Part shown: positions 53,680 through 64,000 of the stretch, one piece after another | How positions within the stretch are numbered: position 1 is the first letter of the stretch | Layout: each line of letters begins with the position of its first letter | The notes under the pieces: generated by a model | Databases searched by the model: none | The model's input: the letters and a program-made list of their open reading frames with translations, nothing else | Told to the model about the DNA's origin: nothing | Made by a program: the position numbers and the translations under genes | From: Fagopyrum homotropicum | Lineage: Eukaryota > Streptophyta > Magnoliopsida > Caryophyllales > Polygonaceae | DNA: 64,000 nucleotides | Assembly (NCBI GenBank): GCA_033239125.1 | Contig: BSWB01000005.1 | Coordinates: forward strand, 138,070,494 to 138,134,493 | Reading direction: 5' to 3'

Positions 53680-55164
53680 TGACAAGATCTTTTTCCTTAG
53701 GTCTTTTTTATCTTATCAAAATAAATCCCAACTTAGCACTAGAACAAGTATAGTGGTTAAGAAAGGGTCGAACCCAAGAGAGTTTGGTGATATTTTTATT
53801 AAATTCAAATATCGATTATAGAACAAAGTAAAAAGGGGGGTTTTGGACTGAATTGATGCAAAACAAAACAAGAAAGCAAGTAATAAGATAAATAAGATGA
53901 TGATGAGTGAACTACACTAGGTTGATTCTTAGCATGCAATTACTACTTTGGTTAGTTCCTTTTACAAGTTTTCGAGTAATATTCCCGTCTTGATCATATG
54001 TATGTGTTGAGACAACCGACATCAACACAACTTAACAAGTTTAGTGTTCCGTAAACCTACAAGAACAAATCACAAGTTAGCTTTCAAACAAAGACTAAGG
54101 GATATAAAGAGAAGATTAAAACCATTAAACTTATCTTTATATTTGTATTCCTTTTCCTATAAGCAATTACAACCCATTTTTACCCAAAGGTTACTACTAG
54201 ATTAGAGACCCGAACCCGGAATCTATTAGTCCTAGTTCTTTGCATGTACTTTAGACATTAAGGTGACCAATCTTAAGTGATGATAAAACATGCAATTAGA
54301 CAAATGAAGCTTAAGGAATACAAAACATCTCTGAATAAAACTTATATTAAAAGGTACTTACAACCAAAGTAACAATGCAGCTTCAAAGCAACCTAATGTA
54401 GCAAGGAATCTAGAAGCTCATTACACAAAGGAAGCAAGAGAAAAGAGAGAATAAAATGGGAAAATGATGGATGATTCTAGCAATCAGCCATGGGTCTATT
54501 TATACTACAAATGGCACTAAGTGGGAGTAAATGGCCGTCCAAAACAACCACCTTTAATGCCATAAAGGTGGTGCAAACAACCATAGTAAAGTCTCTATTG
54601 CTGAACCGCAGGGGCGGTTTAGGCGAAAACGCTTGATGTTCTTCGTGGCTGCAGGGATGGCCTAGCAACTCCGCAGGGGCGGATATTTAATGACCTTCAA
54701 ACGTCCGACTCTTCAACTTTCTGTCGCTTCTGATGTCGAGCCGTAGGGGTGGCCCAGTGTCAACGCAAGGACGGTGACACTGACTCTTCGGCTTCACAAC
54801 TCCGTAAGGTGAGACGCAGGCAGAGGCGCAGGCGTTGCAATTCTTCAGAGCAAGTCAACGCAGGGGTGTCAAAAGGAGGCGCAGGGGCGGTGACAGTCTT
54901 CGTTCCGGACGCTAGCGAAGGCGCAGGCTGTGTTCCGGAGTGCAGTGTCACCCGCAGGGGCGGTGACACTGCTCCGCAGGGGCAGTGAGGCACCAGAAGC
55001 TTTGCTTTGTGAATGGTCTTCAACTCCCAAGTGCTTCTAACTCCTCTTTTAACTTCTTTTCATCTTCTTCTTCTGGATCAAGGAGTTAGTAGCATAAACC
55101 GACTTTAATGTGATAAAAAGACTCTAAAAACTGACCTAAATGATAGTGATTCCATCACCTATCA
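53680..55164. mobile_element. Solo LTR nested in the first one
   Basis: 1485 bp, TGACAAGATC...CACCTATCA, flanked by a perfect 5-bp duplication GAAGT (53675-53679 and 55165-55169). It is non-coding. At 54606-54986 it holds about eight copies or near copies of CCGCAGGGGCGGT. The family is not recognised. Confidence 0.82.
54606..54986. repeat. Iterated CCGCAGGGGCGGT words
   Basis: Exact or near copies at 54606, 54671, 54741, about 54762, about 54858, 54879, 54952 and 54974. Several are followed by GACA. The spacing is irregular, so this is not a simple tandem array. The words are GC-rich in AT-rich surroundings. Confidence 0.8.
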
Positions 55165-55304
55165 GAAGTCGACCAAAAAGACGGTCGCTCCCTTTGCTAT
55201 GCCGCACCCGATACCCAGCAGAGCCGCACCCGCGGTTGTGCGCCTACGGACGAAATAAGACGCGGTCACGAGATCTCCTTAAAAAACATAGGTGTTACAT
55301 TAAC

Positions 55305-56960
55305 TTAGATGGGTGATTTGGGAATGAAGGAGATGACCTCGGTGTGAAGGGCGTATTTTGGGTTGGGTTTGACAAGTCCAGACTATAGACGAGTCTGCAT
55401 TCTAGGAATGTTCGAAAAGGGGGAATCACGTTGGGTAGTAGGATATATATGGTTTGGTTGGAGATGCCGTAGGAGCGGGTATCACATCGGGTATCACCGC
55501 GGGTGCTGTTATTAACACAGGTGTGGGTATCACCGCAAGTGCAGGCCGTAGTTGGATGGCGCGTGGGCTGCAATTGTTGGCTGATGTAGTTGGGCTTCAA
55601 ATGTATGTGGGAAGCGGGGTGTGTTATTATTTCCGGTGTGGGATGGCAGAGTGGGATGTTGAAACAATGGTTGAACCGTGGAGATAGGGTATCCGAAACA
55701 AGTGGAGGTAATGGTTGATCACGTTGGTGTTGAAACATTTTTTTTTTCATAAAAAATAACATGTAGGGATAAGATGCCCTTGTGGTTGTCCAAATGAAGA
55801 CACCTATAACTCTTGTGATTGGGTGAGTAGCCAAGAAAAACACATGGGGTAGAACGTGGTGAAAGTTTATGAGGTAAGGTAGCACTAATGTTGAGAAAAC
55901 AAAGACAACCCAAGACAAGAAAATGATCATATGAGGGGTGAAGGCTGAAAAGACGCAAAGTTGGTGTTTCATTTTTGCTTTAGATGGAACGGTGTTGTGA
56001 AGATATCAAACAACATTTAGAGCTTCCACCCAATAAGAAGCCAACATAGATGCATGAATTAAAACACTTATAAGCTTGACATTAAGGGTGCGTAATATTC
56101 ATTCAACTTTGCCATTTTGAGAAGAGCTTTGAGGACACGAAAACCTTACGACAAGACCTTATTTTTGGCAAAAAAATGAACAAAATTATTACAAAATTCA
56201 CCCCATAGCACATTGAAAGCTTTTTATCTTTTTGTGAAATTATTTTTGAAAATAGAAATGAAGCTATAATATCTTGGCATAAGTGTCGGATTTGTATTTA
56301 AGAGGAAACACCAAAACAAAATTTGTAAAATAATCCAATAACACCAAGTAATACTTGAATCTACTTACACTAAAATCGGATGATGTCCATAAGTCACAAT
56401 GAACAATATCAAAATAGTCTAAAGTTTTGGATGTAGAAGACTGAAACGGAAGACGACGGTGTTTGCCAAGATGATAGGAGGAACACACGTGCTTATACTT
56501 AGTAGACGACACAAAATGAGTCAAAGAGGGATTGAGGAAACGGAGTGCATGATTTCCCAGGTGACCAAGGACATGTCAACGTGTAGACTTGACAACGATA
56601 TTGGTAGGTGGTGTTTTATTTAAGACAGACGCGAATGACACGGGATATAACACTCCAGAACTTTCACAACATTGAATTGTTCTCTCCGTGTTTAGGTCAT
56701 TCACAAAAAAAACTGAAAGAATTCACATTATCACTATTGTTTGACATAAATAAGGCTCTTGACTAGGTGAGGGGCATGTAGGTCATGACGCAAGTGTAGG
56801 TTGGGGGACTTGGGAAGGTGAGTATTTCCCGCACCAATGACAGACACATAACTACCATTACCAACAATAATAGACGATAAATTGCGAGAATTAAAGTAGG
56901 AACATAAGATACTTACCGATTTAGTCATGTGAGACGTCTCTCCAGTGTCCATAACCAGTT
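55305..56960 (-). pseudogene. Old copia protease and integrase remains
   Basis: 56952-56734 reads as the protease/pre-integrase start (MDTGETSHMTKS). 56524-56264 holds the integrase N-terminal core (FDIVHCDLWTSSDF). 55958-55719 holds the integrase C-terminal region (HPSYDHFLVLGCLCF, HKLSPRSTPCVFLGYSPNHK). A Pro-rich linker follows to 55305. The frames are separate and carry stops. Confidence 0.85.
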
Positions 56961-57133
56961 CTCCGGTGGCATGTGCATTTGCATATCGCTAAATGCTTAT
57001 GACATTTTCGAAGGATAGTAAGCGGATACATTGTGGGCCGTGGGACAAGGATGTTGGTGAGAGTTATGTGGTGACGGAGGCAAAGTTGGATAACGACATG
57101 ACAATGATGGGTTCACTAGTACTAATGTCCTCC

Positions 57134-57795
57134 CTAGTAAGGAGGTGGCGTCTGCCGGTGAGAGGCATAGTATCGTTGTTGTGAGCCGTGGGTATCATTG
57201 TGGATACAGTGACCATTTTGTACGTGGATGCGGTTCACATTATTGTTGGTTTGTTGTCTCATTGAGAGAGGCGATGTGCAATTGAAATCCGAGGAAGAGA
57301 TAAGTGTAGTGTTTTCCTCGGTGGTGTGAGTGATCCGAGATTCCTCCCGACTGAGCATGCTCCGAGCTGCTAGAAAAGATAGGAGTGGTTGCGTTTGACT
57401 ATGATGCTACCCACAACTCCGTGTTTGGTTGACAAACCAATACCATTAATAAGTTGGAGAACGATTCGTGAGTCATTAAAAGATGGCCAACATCTCCCAA
57501 TTGGCCCGTAGTAGATTTCAGAGTTTGACAATATGCAACAACTAAGATGTGAGATCAAGGTGACAATTGATGAACTTACTTTCCAGATCGACCACCTTGG
57601 CGGATTGATTGTCATGGAAGAGTCCTTTTATCCACAACCATGCTTCCCTGGAAGTGGAATATGGTTTGAGAATTGTTAATAGAACATCTTCGTGAATGGT
57701 TGCGTATATCCTGTATAAGACAATCGCATTCAATTTTCAGCATTGTGGACAATTGGTATCAACATATGTTCCATCGAAATGATGAGAGACGTCAT
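57134..57795 (-). pseudogene. Old copia gag remains
   Basis: 57733-57542 reads as the UBN2-type gag core (ILKPYSTSREAWLWIKGLFH, AKVVDLESKFINCHLD). It continues in another frame (57615-57370). A CCHC knuckle could not be recognised. Confidence 0.8.
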
Positions 57796-58109
57796 AAGCT
57801 CGTGTTGTGATAGTGAATAAGTCTACCCAAGTGTGATATTGTTCTTTGACAAGATCTAGAACAAGCGGAATGTGATTGTGGATACTGAAGACCGACTGAG
57901 CGACGTGGAAGGCGCCGATGACATGGGGGCTGAAGGATCGTCGGATCCATCGCCGGAAGAATTGTTGTTGGTAACAAAGGGACCGGCGAGATCAGGGGTG
58001 ACTTCCGCCCTGGTCGATATTGCATGCGGAAGGGTGAAGAAAACGGTAGAAAATGGAAGGTGGATCGAGTTCTCAAAAGGCTAGGGTTTTGAGAGAAAAC
58101 GCGATTCCA

Positions 58110-58162
58110 TGTTAGAGAGAATGTTAATGATAGAAAATGATCCCTTTAAGAGATCTCGCCTC

Positions 58163-58206
<44 letters not shown>

Positions 58207-58276
58207 GGATTGGACCCTAATGTTACAAACGTTAATGTACATAATAAATAATATACTCTAAATTTATCTGCCGACA
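58110..58276 (-). repeat. Old copia 5' LTR
   Basis: About 167 bp. It begins (plus strand) TGTTAGAGAGAATG next to the decayed primer site and ends CTGCCGACA. It contains the TA run 58171-58203 and the empty MITE target ATAAATAAT. Confidence 0.75.
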
Positions 58277-61200
58277 AATATAACAGACGGTTAAGCTCAA
58301 TATTTTTCATGAAATATCATTTTAAGGGTACAATTGCTTTTTATTTGCATATGGAAGATTTATTTTTTGGTTTTGTTTATCAATAGAAGTGCTAATTATA
58401 AAATTTTTTTTGTCTAATGAAAGGAGTACAAGACATCGGACAATCCGAACGACTTAAAGAGGTTGTTGAAGGAGCTAGCGGATCAACCATATAGACGACA
58501 GACCAACAACCAAAATAATAAAAACGAAACCATCAAAAGAACAACTCAAAATATAATGTGACTCTATCTCTTACGAAGTGAAAAACAAAACTCCAAGTAT
58601 GCACCTCTCGTCAAACAAAGCCATAAAAACACACGACCTCAATCACCTACACAACTCAAACTATACCCCCAAAACCATCAAAAGAACCGTAAATACACCA
58701 AATCAAATTCGAAAAGTTGACGTTGAAAACAATATTTATCATAGCATGAAAGTCAATCAAAAGTTCCTTTTATATGTCTTTTCAATGTTCTGTGAATACA
58801 CCAAAACAAATGGTTGGGCGATGATGCTCTCTTCACTGTCGGATCTGGTGTTGGCAGCCTATTTTTTTCGGAAGCAAGGAATGCTTCTTTGGTGTCTCCA
58901 ATGGTTTGTGTTTGAACCCACTCTATTCACTCCCCACACTCACTCCCAACTTGCCTTTCAATTACTCTATAGATTTATCAATTACTGACTTGAGCCTAAT
59001 TTGATTTCCAGATTATTGCTCTATGCATTTATTACCCTAGATTCACTATAAACTTGAAAATTTGGGTGTATTTCCATGGCTATGTTTATGGACTAATTCT
59101 TTTTTTTTTTTCTATTCGAACACTTACCCCCTATGGCATCCATTGCCTGCTCAATACCCCAGAGGGCATTCATTTTCTCATAACTGTGTTGGGTTTTGGA
59201 ATTTAAACCTTTATTGATAAACTCATATTCATACAAGATTTACAAAACTTACTACGGATTTGACCAATCCAGCTACAAACGCGGTATCGAACATACAAGG
59301 TATCAAACATACTAAACTAGATTGTGTTCTTTGTCCAGGAATGAATACAATCTACTTCTTTACAAGTTCCTTACTTGTAAACCAAGTTCATAAACCAGGG
59401 GAGGCAAATGGCTCTTTTTGGAGTCAATACTAAGAAATATTTGTCCAAAGAGTTAAAATCTCAATACTAAGAAGTATTTGTCCAAAGAGTTAAAAACTCT
59501 AAATCTCGATGGACCCTTTTTCTCCAAGCTAATCCTAATCGATATTTTACCTACTGCATTGCATTCTTGTAATGTCAATCTGAACTTTATCCTCCCATGT
59601 ATTACAATGTTGGCAAAAATGTTTACCAAATTTTTATTTTATTTTTTTCCTTTAGGCTCTCCCTCCCTTGGGGATCCTGATCAGAAAAAAAAACTAGTGA
59701 AACTCGTTAAATAAACCGAGTTAATTATGTTAATTCGTATTTTCCTTTGGAACATCCTATCAGTTACCGAGTCCATCCAAAACACTCGCGCAACCCGTTA
59801 AACAAACCGATCGGGCCTAGCAAAGCTCGTTATCTCAATATAAGCTTATTCATGTCTTTTGATTTAAGAAATTCAATAAGCTTCAAAACCAATAACATAA
59901 ACCAAACCTCTATTGAAAACAATTTTTCGATTACCAATTTGTTATCTAACCCTCTCTTAACAATGTCCTCCCTTCTGCATACAAAGTCCAAAACAATCAC
60001 TCCCGTCAACATAAATCAACCCTCTATAAACAATCTTCTTCCTACAAATCATCTTCTCTTATCCATCAAGTTTTACACCTTTATTCATCAAGATCACCGT
60101 GTTCTGCAATCTCGTCTTCTGAGGTTTGTCGAGAAGGGAGCGTGGATTTGTGATCGACTCCTGACGACTCTGTTGTAGTCCAAATCTGAGGTGTCCACTG
60201 TTGTTCCCCAGGCTTCTTCCCTGTGTCCTTCCTTCGAAGATGAACGTTTATGCTCGTTGCCTCCTTCTGGCTGGATCACCCTGCTTTCCCTTGAAGACCT
60301 TTTTTTGCTTTCGGTTTCATTTTGATGTATTTTTGTGTATTTCTTTTCTCCTATATTTGTGGTCCTTCGTGACGGTTTGACCGTCTGCCGATTTTTTCTC
60401 CCTTTCGACCCACTAGACGGCGTGCCGTTTAATGGTTTCGTACCGTTTTCCATTTAAAAAAAAATCTTCCTTGAATCTTGATCACCTAGTCCAAATAAAT
60501 ATTTTTGTTAAAAGACTTTGAAAAATAATTAAAAGTTTTTTTTATTGTTTCGCATACAAAAAATAATGATAATTTCATCAATCTAATTACACAACAAATG
60601 AATATCTCCCCTTTCTTTTTAAATTCCTCATGAAATTGACAAGGACTACCAATAAGTATGTTGGATGAGAAAGGTTTAATTGAGAAAATGATAGGTAACT
60701 TATCTAATTAATTAACACGTTTATTTGCCTTTGCTTTAGTATGTGTACACAAACGTGAGTAATTTTCACATGCAACCATCTTCTCATTTACAAAAAGTGT
60801 GCGACCATGTGGGAGAACATGTATTTGTTAGAAATAGGGCAATGCCATCATTCATTAGAAGTTGAGTATCACATACTCTCTTTGTTACGTAAGAATAAAG
60901 CAGTTCGATACACTACATGCACCTAGTAATTAGATCAAGAGACTATAAAATCACAAATATATTAAATCTAATGTTTTGAAAAATGCAAAATATTACAGAA
61001 AAACATCAAGAGACAAAATCATGAGTCATGAGGTATTAGGAGCAAGATCCATTAGATTTCGATCACACATTCATGATTCCTCTAAATACACAAAATCGAT
61101 CCAATAAATGTACCTGATCCCAATGATTGAAACTCAAAGGTGCTATATTAAAATTTTGTTATTTGGTATTGAGAAGAGTTGGATCAAACACGACTATTAT

Positions 61201-61879
61201 TGATAAAAAAAACTTTTTTCTTTTATATTTTCCCCGAAACCAAACGGCTCAAAGAGAAGAAGTAGTCGGTGACGGTGATATATATCATTGAAGGAAAGGT
61301 TGCCGACTTTCGTATCGGTGACTCGGTAAATTGATAACTATTACAAAATTGATGGTCGTGAGAGAAGTGATGGTAAATAAAATAAACTATTAATTGAGAA
61401 ATCTTCTAGATTAAGATTTTAAATGGAGAACTATCTACATCTCCAAATTATAGTAAGGGGTACAAATTTCTAATAAACACAATATTATATCATAATATTA
61501 TATCATGAAAGATCCAAATTAAATTTGTATAATGTGACCAATAACTAAAATTACATGCAAATACTTACTTTCATTGATTAACGACGAACATCATGTCAAA
61601 GTAACTAGCGTCAATTTTTTTGTTCGAACTTTGATTCATATGCCCTCCCTTTCACCATATTACCAATTTGACGAGTTAGAACTCTTAAGTTTTTATTATA
61701 ATCATAAAATATAATTGTGATAACGGTCATGGACGTGTAACGATCCTATTTTGCAGATTATAAAACTTCATGTTAAATTAGGTGGTATTACACAAAATGA
61801 GGGGTCCGAGTGGTCCCGTTGAAGTTGAAACTAGGCCAAGCGGAAGACCCAATAACATTTGATTCCTTTGAACATATAT
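58277..61879. other. Gene-empty stretch
   Basis: No domain-bearing frame, RNA gene or complete mobile element was recognised. A 37-bp tandem duplication lies at 59424-59497 (TCAATACTAAGAA(A/G)TATTT...). An A-run at 60453-60461 after TTTCCATTT could be the tail of an old retroposon on the plus strand; this is weak. The frames of 119-143 aa at 58578, 59747 and 60094 look random. Confidence 0.6.
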
Positions 61880-64000
61880 ATTTTTTTTTTTGGTATTGAA
61901 TGCGGCCGACTATATTAGCCTCCGCAGTTTATTGAGATTTAAACAGCTAACAACAAATAGACCGGCGGGTCGCTACTCCGCGAGCATCGTTCTTCAAAAT
62001 TTGAACCAAAGAACCCGGAGGGTTTTGAATATAAAAGTAGCCTAGTGCAAAAGAGGAAGCCAAATTAGCAAGATGATCTGCTGCTAAATTTGATTCCCGG
62101 AAAGCATGACGGAGCTGGACAAGCCAGTCCCTACGTAAGAAGCCTTGGCAATTTGACACCAGACTGAATAGAGGGTGATAAGGTGGGACAGAGCGGTTAA
62201 CAAGGTTAATGACGAGTTCAGAATCAATTTCAACTTCGAGTTTGCGGATTCCCTTATCCCAAGCCAATCTAAGACCCATAAATAGTCCCCATAGTTCCGC
62301 CTTTGGGACTGAACAAGGTCCGATGTTTGACATAAAACCGCACAGCCACTGCCCATGGGTGTCTCTAAGTAGTCCACCTGAAGCTGCGCTCCCAATAGCC
62401 CTCTTAACCGACCCGTCTGTGTTAAGCTTGAACCACCCCTCTTTAGGAGCACTCCAACAAATGTCCACTTCCTGCATATTCCTGACCTGTTTAGTCCTCA
62501 AGTTGATTTTCGCAGTAGTAATGGACTTACCATAAACTTCGATCCAAGCGCATCTGTTAATAGGCCCAGGAGAGTTACGAAAGACATTATCGTTCCGCCA
62601 CTTCCAGCACCACCAAAGGGCCACTGCGAAGCAAATGTTCCAAGGTAGGTTTGTTGAGATAAGGTCCTTGCGCTCCAGGTTGATTAGTAGCCATTCATTC
62701 ACATTATCCGTATAAAACGCTGCAGCATGATCCTCAGTCAGGAGTTCGGACCACAAACTAGCAGAATTGGGACAATCCCTGAAGATATGTAACATTGTCT
62801 CTGGAGTATCCGAGCAGCTGTTGCAATAACTGTTGGTAGCCATGTGTCTCCTTGCGCGTTCGGCATTAGTCAGCAGTCGATTATGGGCAACGAGCCAAAG
62901 AAATGCCCTAATTCTTTCCGGCACCTCGATCTCCCAGATCCGGCTAAAGATAGTGTTACTGTGGTGGTCCAGATAACCAGTGTTAACGCAGACTCTGTAT
63001 GCCGACGACATAGTATAATGACCGTTCGATGTGACCTTCCAACTTAGACAATCTCCGGAAAACGACTGATCGTAGATGACGACACCAGCGATAAGTACAA
63101 GGATATGCAATGGTAAGAAATTACCGATCAAGCTCCAATCCCATCCAGCACCATCTCGCCAGTATCTTCTAACACAATCAGTCGAATCAGCCCCATCCGG
63201 GATATGCAAACCTGCGCTAACAAAGGAGACGTCACCACACCAAACGTCCGTCCAAAATCGAGTATGTAACCCATTGATCACCACCCATTTCACCCCGGGA
63301 AGAAGCACTTTGCTTTTAGCCCAGATCAACCCCTTCAGAATATACGAACCGCGGATAGAAGGGCTGTTGTCCATGAATTTTCTATTGTCAAACAACCTGT
63401 ACTTATGAGCTAATAATGAGGCCCATGGAGAGAACTTGTTTTCGGTAAATCTCCAGGCAAGCTTTCCAATTGCAGTAACGTTAGCAGTTGAGGCATTGCG
63501 GATCCCAAGCCCCCCATTTGAAACCGGTCGACAGATGTCATCCCAAGCCACGAGATGGATACGGTTCTTTGAAGGACTATCTCCCCACAAAAAAGATCGA
63601 CACAATCTATCAAGTTCGTTACAAATAGAAGTCGGAAGCTTCACCACTCGCATAATGTATGAAGGGAAGGAGCAAAGCACGGACTTAACAAGAGTAAGTC
63701 TTCCCACAAAACTCAGAACCCTGCCCTTCCAAGAAGCTAATCTCTTCTTTGTTTTTTCCACGAGAAAGTCGAAGTCTCCCTTTCTCAACCGAGTGTGCAA
63801 CATTGGAAACCCCAAATATTTACCAAAATCATTCACCACCGGGAATCCCGAAATGTCCGAGATAGCCTTTTTTTGATCATCATCTACGTTGGGGGACACC
63901 ATGATTTGTGATTTAACGCTACTAACCTTGAGCCCCGAGGCGCGGCAGAACTCCGTAAGGCAATTGTTAATAACGGTAATACTCTCCGTGGAAGCTTCAG
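61880..64000 (-). mobile_element. L1-type LINE, 3' part (continues past the window)
   Basis: The poly(A) tail is seen as 11-12 T at 61880-61891. ORF2 ends at 61947 and its frame is open to the window edge. The 5' end and target duplication lie outside. The low number of lesions suggests a younger copy than the LINEs at 2930 and 17044. Confidence 0.9.
61947..64000 (-). CDS. LINE ORF2 C-terminal part: RT end, zinc-binding, RNase H
   Basis: Open for at least 680 codons. It is partial at the upstream end, and the first ATG at 63902 is internal. RT end (FCRASGLKVS, FGKYLGFPML), the thumb/linker (KKRLASWKGRVLSFVGRLTL), the RVT zinc-binding region (FLWLVAHNRLLTNAERARR, CNSCSDTPETMLHIFRDC), then RNase H with its acidic residues (LNTDGSVKRA, PKAELWGLFMG, VEIDSELVINLV, RESNLAADHLANLA). 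It would copy LINE RNA at the target site. It could still be functional, but the catalytic RT box is beyond the window. Confidence 0.92.
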   Translation of the reverse strand, partial: EASTESITVINNCLTEFCRASGLKVSSVKSQIMVSPNVDDDQKKAISDISGFPVVNDFGKYLGFPMLHTRLRKGDFDFLVEKTKKRLASWKGRVLSFVGRLTLVKSVLCSFPSYIMRVVKLPTSICNELDRLCRSFLWGDSPSKNRIHLVAWDDICRPVSNGGLGIRNASTANVTAIGKLAWRFTENKFSPWASLLAHKYRLFDNRKFMDNSPSIRGSYILKGLIWAKSKVLLPGVKWVVINGLHTRFWTDVWCGDVSFVSAGLHIPDGADSTDCVRRYWRDGAGWDWSLIGNFLPLHILVLIAGVVIYDQSFSGDCLSWKVTSNGHYTMSSAYRVCVNTGYLDHHSNTIFSRIWEIEVPERIRAFLWLVAHNRLLTNAERARRHMATNSYCNSCSDTPETMLHIFRDCPNSASLWSELLTEDHAAAFYTDNVNEWLLINLERKDLISTNLPWNICFAVALWWCWKWRNDNVFRNSPGPINRCAWIEVYGKSITTAKINLRTKQVRNMQEVDICWSAPKEGWFKLNTDGSVKRAIGSAASGGLLRDTHGQWLCGFMSNIGPCSVPKAELWGLFMGLRLAWDKGIRKLEVEIDSELVINLVNRSVPPYHPLFSLVSNCQGFLRRDWLVQLRHAFRESNLAADHLANLASSFALGYFYIQNPPGSLVQILKNDARGVATRRSICC

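Larger units (their letters stand above)
52154..55299. mobile_element. Solo LTR (gypsy-like), interrupted by a second solo LTR
   Basis: It starts TGTAACACCCCAAATCC and ends AACATAGGTGTTACA, with terminal TGTAACACC/GGTGTTACA. The flanks are ATAAC and TTAAC, a 5-bp duplication with one mismatch. Without the inner insertion it is about 1.66 kb. It has no retroviral-type genes. It holds a GAA microsatellite (53370-53392). The 138-aa Lys/Glu-rich frame at 53220-53636 is low complexity and not accepted as a gene. Confidence 0.78.
49577..58276 (-). mobile_element. Old Ty1/copia element with nested insertions
   Basis: The 5' LTR is at the right (58110-58276) and the 3' LTR at the left (from about 49577 to 50638). 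Degenerate gag, protease, integrase and RT fragments lie between, in the expected minus-strand order. The polypurine tract GATTGAGGAGGA adjoins the left LTR. The primer site after the right LTR reads TGGAATCGCG, a decayed TGGTATCAGAG. It is interrupted by a MULE-type MITE and by a solo LTR that contains another. The left boundary is uncertain. Confidence 0.85.

Noticed and set aside
58578..60453. Frames of 119-143 aa (58578, 59747, 60094)
   Set aside because: Composition looks random, there are no domains, and no splice or start context is convincing.

Overview
This is a gene-poor window from a plant nuclear genome, probably a eudicot. The reasons are an A-type (CYP81-like) cytochrome P450 with one intron, copia and Athila-type Ty3/gypsy retrotransposons with plant tRNA primer sites, L1-type LINEs, a tRNA-derived SINE, Helitrons, and Stowaway-, Tourist- and Mutator-like MITEs. 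The species cannot be named from the sequence.

Positions 1 to about 45,000 are an array of about six degenerate tandem units. A unit is a head-to-head pair of small transcription-unit-like cassettes joined by a roughly 2 kb inverted-repeat spacer. Each intact cassette has a TGGGCC/GGCCCA pair, a TATAAATA box, about 103 bp, and then a long imperfect hairpin with arms of about 38 nt. Ten hairpins are present: minus strand at 1505, 1669, 5964, 15218, 37672 and 44654, and plus strand at 12496, 35986, 39743 and 43029. The arms are conserved while the loops drift, which looks like a plant MIRNA-like family that has not been recognised here. No expression can be shown from sequence alone.

Mobile elements cut the array repeatedly: a LINE fragment and a SINE in unit 1; a Tourist-like MITE, a LINE 5'-end remnant and a copia element (7562-12387) in unit 2; a Stowaway MITE and Helitrons at 13.1-14.1 kb; a 414-bp foldback insertion (16410-16823); and an 18-kb LINE (17044-35297) that is itself split by a young 13.3-kb Athila-like element (18807-32076).

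The only convincing host protein gene is the CYP81-like P450 (exons 48317-47472 and 46087-45479, minus strand). A MITE and a Helitron lie directly upstream of it.

From about 49.5 to 58.3 kb lies an old copia element on the minus strand. It carries a MULE-type MITE in its 3' LTR and a solo LTR (52154-55299) in its body, and that solo LTR holds a second solo LTR (53680-55164). The stretch 58.3-61.9 kb shows no gene. The window ends inside an L1-type LINE with an RNase H domain (61880 to beyond 64000, minus strand).
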